From Mucor racemosus (Eukaryota; Mucoromycota; Mucoromycetes; Mucorales; Mucoraceae): a stretch of 64,000 nt of DNA. The stretch lies in the NCBI GenBank assembly GCA_027405735.1, contig JAPEHQ010000002.1:2740501-2804500 (forward strand). Direction: 5' to 3'. Under the pieces are notes generated by a model. It was not told the DNA's origin. It made no database searches and was given only the letters and a program-made list of their open reading frames with translations. Position numbers and translations under genes: made by a program. Position 1 is the first letter of the stretch, and every line of letters begins with the position of its first letter. Of this stretch, positions 58,757 through 64,000 are shown in pieces.

Positions 58757-60449
58757 ACAGGATCAATCTCAACATTTGACCGAAAACAATGTAAATAGTC
58801 ATCCTCCCCAATCTTTCGATGATATTTGGTTGAGTAACATTACAGAATTACCATCATCAAATCATACACAATCTTCTTCTAATAGTAATGCATACCCTGA
58901 CCCTATTTATTTGACAAATCCTTCGACATTTAATATGCCAAATAATCAAAATTATGTCACAAATAATCAATCTTATCAATCTATACAACCTCCACCTCCT
59001 CCTTCTCCTGGATTCGATATGAATGGCCAACCTACTCGTATCCGTAAAAAACCCGGCAGAAAACCTAATCCTGCTTCCCCTGCTTTACGAAAAGCTCAAA
59101 ATCGTGCTGCTCAGCGTGCCTTTAGAGAACGTAAAGAAAGACACCTTAAGGATCTAGAAACTACTATCCGCAACCTGCGTGAACAACGTAACACAGCTAC
59201 ACGTGAATTAAATGACATGAAAGCCCACTTGGAATCTTATAAAGCCGAAACTTGGTACCTCAAGGGGGTCGTTTTAACGTTGCAATTCATTTGCATGCAT
59301 CACAATATACAGATTCCGACACATTCGCCATATTTATCTGAAGAGGCTCTGGCAAAGATGGCACAAACCGCTCCACATGCCATCGAAGCTTACGTCAATT
59401 CCTATACTCGTAATAACACTAATTTAAAATCAACCATGTCTTATCATTTTGTTGATAAACAACTGCATGACCAGCCTATGAATTCTTCTTCTCCCATGTC
59501 CTCTCAATTCGAAACGAACACACAGGAAGATGAACATGAAGATAATGATAAAGACGAAACTGGAAGTGAAAATGACGAAAGCATGGACTTTGTTCATGAA
59601 AATTCAGAAGAACGCAATGTTAAAGAAGAAGATAATAATCAAACAGATTGGTTGAATCAGCAAATGAAGGGCAATCAACAAACAATAGAAAATACGTTAG
59701 CAGAACCACCTATTTCTAGCGTTGAAGCTATTCAACATATCCGATTAAAACTAGGAGTACAGTCAACGATTTCAAATAATAGCGCCATTAGCGATCAAGC
59801 AACTGCTCGCCTCAAACCAACTATTTTACAATTAGCGATTCCTCACGACTCTCGCATTGATTTAGTACCAACACCACATATGCGTGATCGAATGATTATC
59901 TTTAGAGATCAAATGGATTATGATCGTTGCTTTACCATGCTACTGAACGAAGCTGTTTATCATGGTGGTGATCCAACAATGAGTGAAAGTTGGGAATTGC
60001 CTGCAGATTTCTTTAGTGAATTCTGGTATTTAACAATTGATTATGATATAAAAAAGACCAATAAATGGAGACGTGAGAAAGGCCTTGAAGATGTAGCTCC
60101 AGGCCCTCAACAACATCAACAGCACGAAATAATGAAATTGTTGGAAGGTGGCCCAAATTCTACGTGGAATAATGAAGCCTTAAGTCAGATTGTGAAAGAA
60201 ATGCCTGCTTTGCAACCAATGGATGACAACACAGGCTATCCATTATCTCCACCAAAACAATATCAAGGCGAAGATGATACTCGTGAGCAAATGTATAAAA
60301 AATTGATGGGTGGACCGCCTGAATCAAGGCGACAAATAAAGTCTCCAACATTAGGTAGGTTTTTATTTCAGTAATCTTTTCAAGCAATGTATTTATTAAT
60401 CAATTTTTAAATAGAAACAATAATTGGTTTAATGAACTCATCCCTTTGA
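58620..60449 (+). CDS. bZIP transcription factor B (paralogue of bZIP A)
   Basis: Two exons (58620-60354, 60415-60449) give 589 aa. A Gln tract (about residues 28-50) and a Ser/Asn/Pro-rich region lead to RIRKKPGRKPNPASPALRKA and the basic region QNRAAQRAFRERKERH (about 159-174), then a coiled coil. An acidic patch (DEHEDNDKDETGSENDE) follows. The C-terminal domain IPHDSRIDLVPTPHMRDRMIIFRDQMDYDRCFTMLL aligns with that of bZIP A. The 11-residue last exon (ETIIGLMNSSL) is short but in frame with good splice signals. Target genes are unknown. Its stop is 61 bases from the convergent HTD2 stop. Confidence 0.93.
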
Positions 60450-60509
60450 AAAAAAATCATTTCTTTTGTTAATGTAACATTTATGTAAATAAAATTCATT
60501 CTATCTTGG

Positions 60510-61540
60510 CTACAAGACACTCGCTGATCCTTTGACAGCTAAATTTCCCAAGTAGTCTTTAATCCATAAATCATATCCATTTGATGATTTCTTACCCATC
60601 AATGTCATGGGTTGATTTACATAAAGTGGAGTTAAACATTTGTACTCAAATGAAGAGACGAAACTTTGCGGTATTTGCTTTCTTAATAAATCTATCAATA
60701 AGGTACCACTTAGTGGCCCATGAACCAAACAAGCAGGATGATTTTCTATTTTAGTGGCATATTCATGGTCAAAATGTATCATATGCGAATTAAATGTAAG
60801 AGCAGAATATCGAAAGAGTAATATTGAACTAGGCGTAATTAGTCTTTGAAAGTCTGGCTCCTTTTTAACTATTCATTTTTTTCAAATGTGAGCCGCATTT
60901 TAATTTAAATTTTCCCAACTACATACCTTTAATGCCCCTGGAAGCGCTTGCGTTTGCTTGCTTAGGATGATAAACTAGGCATCGTTGTTCTCGCATTGAC
61001 CACCCATGCTGATTTGATATATCTTTATTTATCCATACCATGGCAGATTCACCCATTCTACCTTGTCTTAATTCAGCATGATCCAAAATTGTTTTCATAT
61101 GAGCTTGATCTCCAACTCTCAATGGGTTCTTTGCACCCCATTCCATTTTAGCACCTACCCACATGCGCTGAGAAAATGGTTCTGGTGGGAAAAACTCGGT
61201 TTCATATCCATCTAATGCTAATTCAGACTCTAATGTGCGAGGAGGAAAGTATACGTGATGCCAACATGGTGGTATCAGAGTACTTTTTTTCAGTATATTA
61301 CCACTGTTAATTTCATTATCACCAAGTGTATTACCCAGTAAATTTATAGGCGACCATGTAATATCGTCGTATGTTTGTTGTATGCAAGAAGTTTTCGTGG
61401 TTAATTCCCAATCACGCAATATTTGATGCGAGGTTGAATACCACCGAGTCTAATATTTGTATCAACATCTGGAGCAATCATCGAAATTTATAATCCGTTA
61501 CCTTTGTTGCATTCACAAGGTTGTTCCTTAAAATAAACAT
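60510..61540 (-). CDS. HTD2: Mitochondrial 3-hydroxyacyl-thioester dehydratase (Htd2)
   Basis: Three exons (61502-61540, 60927-61449, 60510-60868) give 306 aa. The N-terminus (MFILRNNLVNATKTRWYSTS) is basic and hydroxylated, typical of a mitochondrial targeting sequence. The first hot-dog half contains PPCWHHVYFPPRTLESELALDGYETEFFPPEPF and RMWVGAKMEW, diagnostic of the HTD2 family. The second half has the MaoC-type hydratase motif FNSHMIHFDHEYA, with Asp and His of the active site, then NHPACLVHGPL. The enzyme performs the dehydration step of mitochondrial type II fatty-acid synthesis, which supplies lipoic acid. Both splice joins fall within codons and preserve the motifs. Confidence 0.92.
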
Positions 61541-64000
61541 TTGCTATGTAAATAATAGAAAAGAAAGGCAGGTACTCAAAAACCCGATGAAATAATAATT
61601 TAAACCACTAAAAATCGTTATATTTTCGCATCTGTACATATTCTTCAAACTAAAAATGAAATTAAAAAACACTGACATAGCGTTAGAAGTTTATTAAAAA
61701 TGTATATTTGACAATGCCTTATTTTTTATTGACAATGGATGGGGAAAAATTCTTCGAATAGAGACTGCAATACTCAAAACCATAGTGCAAAAGAGCTGGT
61801 ACCCAGAAAAGGGTCACAGTGAAAGGTTACACTCCATTAATTAATCTGAAGACCTGAAAACTTACTAAAAATTTGCTAACTGACACTGTTGCTCAAAAAT
61901 TGATTTCATCTTACCACATTAGCATCTCTGACGATTCTTAAGACTTTGAAACCATAATCCATCATATTAAAGATAATAGAATTTACATAATCAATTTTGT
62001 TTTCATTTTGGATGCGCCTCCAAACTTCTGGCACCTGTAGCTGTCTCACATATCCCGTTTCCTGGATCTTACTTTAGAACAATAAGAACAATCAAGAATA
62101 TTACCACAGGTCAGTTAGCTGACTTCTTATCAATAAGGATTACAAATCAAAAGGTTTGTTATCGTATAAATAACCGGTGGATGCAACAATCACGACTGTA
62201 TGCTATTATCAATTCATAATTGCAAATTAACTTGACAAGGCTGCTTTTGAAAGTCTCCTTAAGGCGACCCAATACTAGCCCCCGTGTTTTATCTGAGTTA
62301 CAAAAAAAAGGATTCGAATCGAAGCCCAACCCTACTTGAAAGATAACACTTTCTGATAATTCAATAAAATTACTTTTTTTATGTCGATATTGCAGTAAAT
62401 AACAATATTATTTACTAAAACAAAAAATATAAAAATAGAAGCAGTAGAAATACAATTATAATCAGCTAAAGTTTTATTACAAAAGTTTTCTAAAGATTTA
62501 AAATAATGGAAAAAGTATGAAGAGGGTATTTATAGTGATTTGGAAAACTTGGATACTGCAGCAGTAAAATGTAAAAATGAAAGCTTTAAAAAGATACAGT
62601 TTAAATCCTTCTTTATTCAAAAAATGGATAGTGTGCAATAGGCCTATATTTCTACTCTATTATTTATATTAATTGAGATTTTATTATATCTGGGATTTGC
62701 ATTCACCGTAACTGTCAGTGATCTATCAGAATTAGGAATTAACCGAGTTACCAACTTAGGACATCTGTCAAACCGTGATGCTTAACATGCAAATCAGACA
62801 ATGCTGCATTTCATACGTCTATCATCATTCATATCATGCTACTATTAAATGATAGAAGCATGATTCCATTGTCTTCATGCAATATTCATATTGTAGTAAA
62901 CTACATATACCAAGTTTGTTTAGTAATCAAATTGATCTTATTTAGTCAACATCTAAGATCTAGTACTACTGTAACTTTAAATTACAAAAACAACATTAAA
63001 ATGTCAAATTGTACCACTGGTACTTCCAAACTAGAAACTAAACCACGAATATCTTGCTTCAAGATCTTATTACTGTATTATTAATGGAATTAGAAAATAG
63101 TATAATATATATCACAAAGGCTATGGTAATGCATAAACCTTGGCTTTACTTTATATCTTAATAAATATCAGAGTTATAATTGTATTCGCAACGCTTTTTT
63201 TGTTTAATTACTATTTTTTGTAGCACATATTATGTTTATTCTTTTTGGTAAAACAATTAATTTATTTGCGATTTAAAGTTTATATTGAGCTCCTTGGTTT
63301 ACATAATCAAGACGGTCTTTTAATGCCGGCTTTGACATATTTGTTAATGATCCGCATTAGAGCAATCCTTACTTTGGTCTATATGTTTTTTTAGTTTATT
63401 TTATGAATCAATTTGTTTTTTTATGATTCGGTTTATGTTATTATAATACAGTATGTTAAGAAATTTTTACTTCATAGCGATATTTACTTTTTTCAGCTCT
63501 GACAAATTAAAAAGATTCAAACTAAAAAAAAAGAAATTACTTCACAGAATTTTTTTCGCTCATTTATAAACCCCTGAGTGTGGTTTTTTTTAAAAAAAAA
63601 AAGCGTTTTTATTATAAACTAAATATGTAATCCACATTTTTGCCAATGGTCACTCTTCCAAAAAAAAATGCCGAACAATCTCCGGACGCGGCAATCACAT
63701 AATATTTTTAAGCTGTAAATTTCTAAAAAAAAAATTCACCAGACAGTCCGGACGCGGCTGTTTAAATATCTCAAGCAGTTGTGATGAGATACAGGTATCG
63801 AAATTTCATATAAAAATTAAGGTTATACTGTATAACTAATTATTCAAAGGCTTGTTTTATGTAAAGCATAAAGTAAAACATATAACATTAGCCATTAATA
63901 ACGGGGTTTAACTTGGAAAGTATAAGATGATACAACCAGGTTCGAAAAAAGTTGATAAAAACACAAATTTAATAAAGGATTTACTGTATTATACGGTATA
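61541..64000. other. AT-rich gene-poor terminal region
   Basis: No supported gene on either strand. A 12-bp GC-rich motif TCCGGACGCGGC occurs twice (63681-63692 and 63747-63758). A short tRNA-B-box-like segment near 62310 (ATTCGAATCG) is not part of a foldable tRNA. Confidence 0.45.

Noticed and set aside
62240..62340. Possible tRNA or SINE B-box (ATTCGAATCG)
   Set aside because: No cloverleaf can be folded around it and no A-box is present at a proper distance.
1..64000. CRISPR arrays, bacterial operons, ribosome binding sites
   Set aside because: The DNA is eukaryotic with spliceosomal introns; no regularly spaced repeats of CRISPR type were seen.

Overview
The window is nuclear DNA of a fungus, most likely an early-diverging filamentous one (Mucoromycota, probably Mucorales). 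The reasons are short introns (about 45-90 nt, GT..AG) in nearly every gene, AT-rich spacers full of homopolymer runs, the standard code with a tRNA-Ser(UGA), and a gene set combining fungal families (Zn2Cys6 factor, Prm1, Pkr1, Htd2, mL60) with genes lost from yeasts, notably an Integrator subunit (INTS4). I reconstructed exon joins by hand, using reading frame and splice signals; all are inferences without transcript data.

Layout. 1-1.8 kb: 3' end of a Ty3/gypsy retrotransposon, a probable short LTR and tRNA-Ser. 2.9-7.8 kb: housekeeping genes MRPL31 (mL60), RRP1, a TBC RabGAP, RPL32 and a possible 49-aa membrane microprotein. 9.3-10.7 kb: a complete PTEN-type phosphatase. 12.1-13.9 kb: an F-box protein. 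15.3-17.0 kb: a 560-aa aromatic-rich membrane-associated protein I cannot assign. 17-22 kb: a gene-poor stretch holding small repeats. 22.0-28.9 kb: SNF5 and INTS4 share a 183-bp divergent promoter containing a perfect CRE, and INTS4 is followed at once by a RAI1/DXO nuclease gene. 29.6-41.2 kb: a MEF2-type MADS factor, an IMPACT/Yih1 homologue, Pkr1, a Tcp11/Sok1 protein, Prm1, a SMYD-like MYND-SET protein and a type I membrane protein. 41.5-46.8 kb: a transposon graveyard with several 5'-truncated copies of one LINE family, one reduced to its tail, plus an extreme AT island. 46.9-53.9 kb: a Zn2Cys6 regulator, PCMT and a decayed Kelch membrane gene. 55.3-61.5 kb: two divergent paralogous bZIP regulators flanking a small cysteine-rich, probably GPI-anchored protein, then mitochondrial HTD2. 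61.5-64 kb: AT-rich, no gene seen.

There is no operon-like pathway. The closest functional grouping is SNF5-INTS4-RAI1 (chromatin, RNA 3'-end processing, RNA 5'-end quality control). I found no CRISPR array and no obvious undescribed multi-gene system. The best leads are the fungal INTS4, the 560-aa orphan, the bZIP/cysteine-rich cluster and the LINE tail-only insertion.
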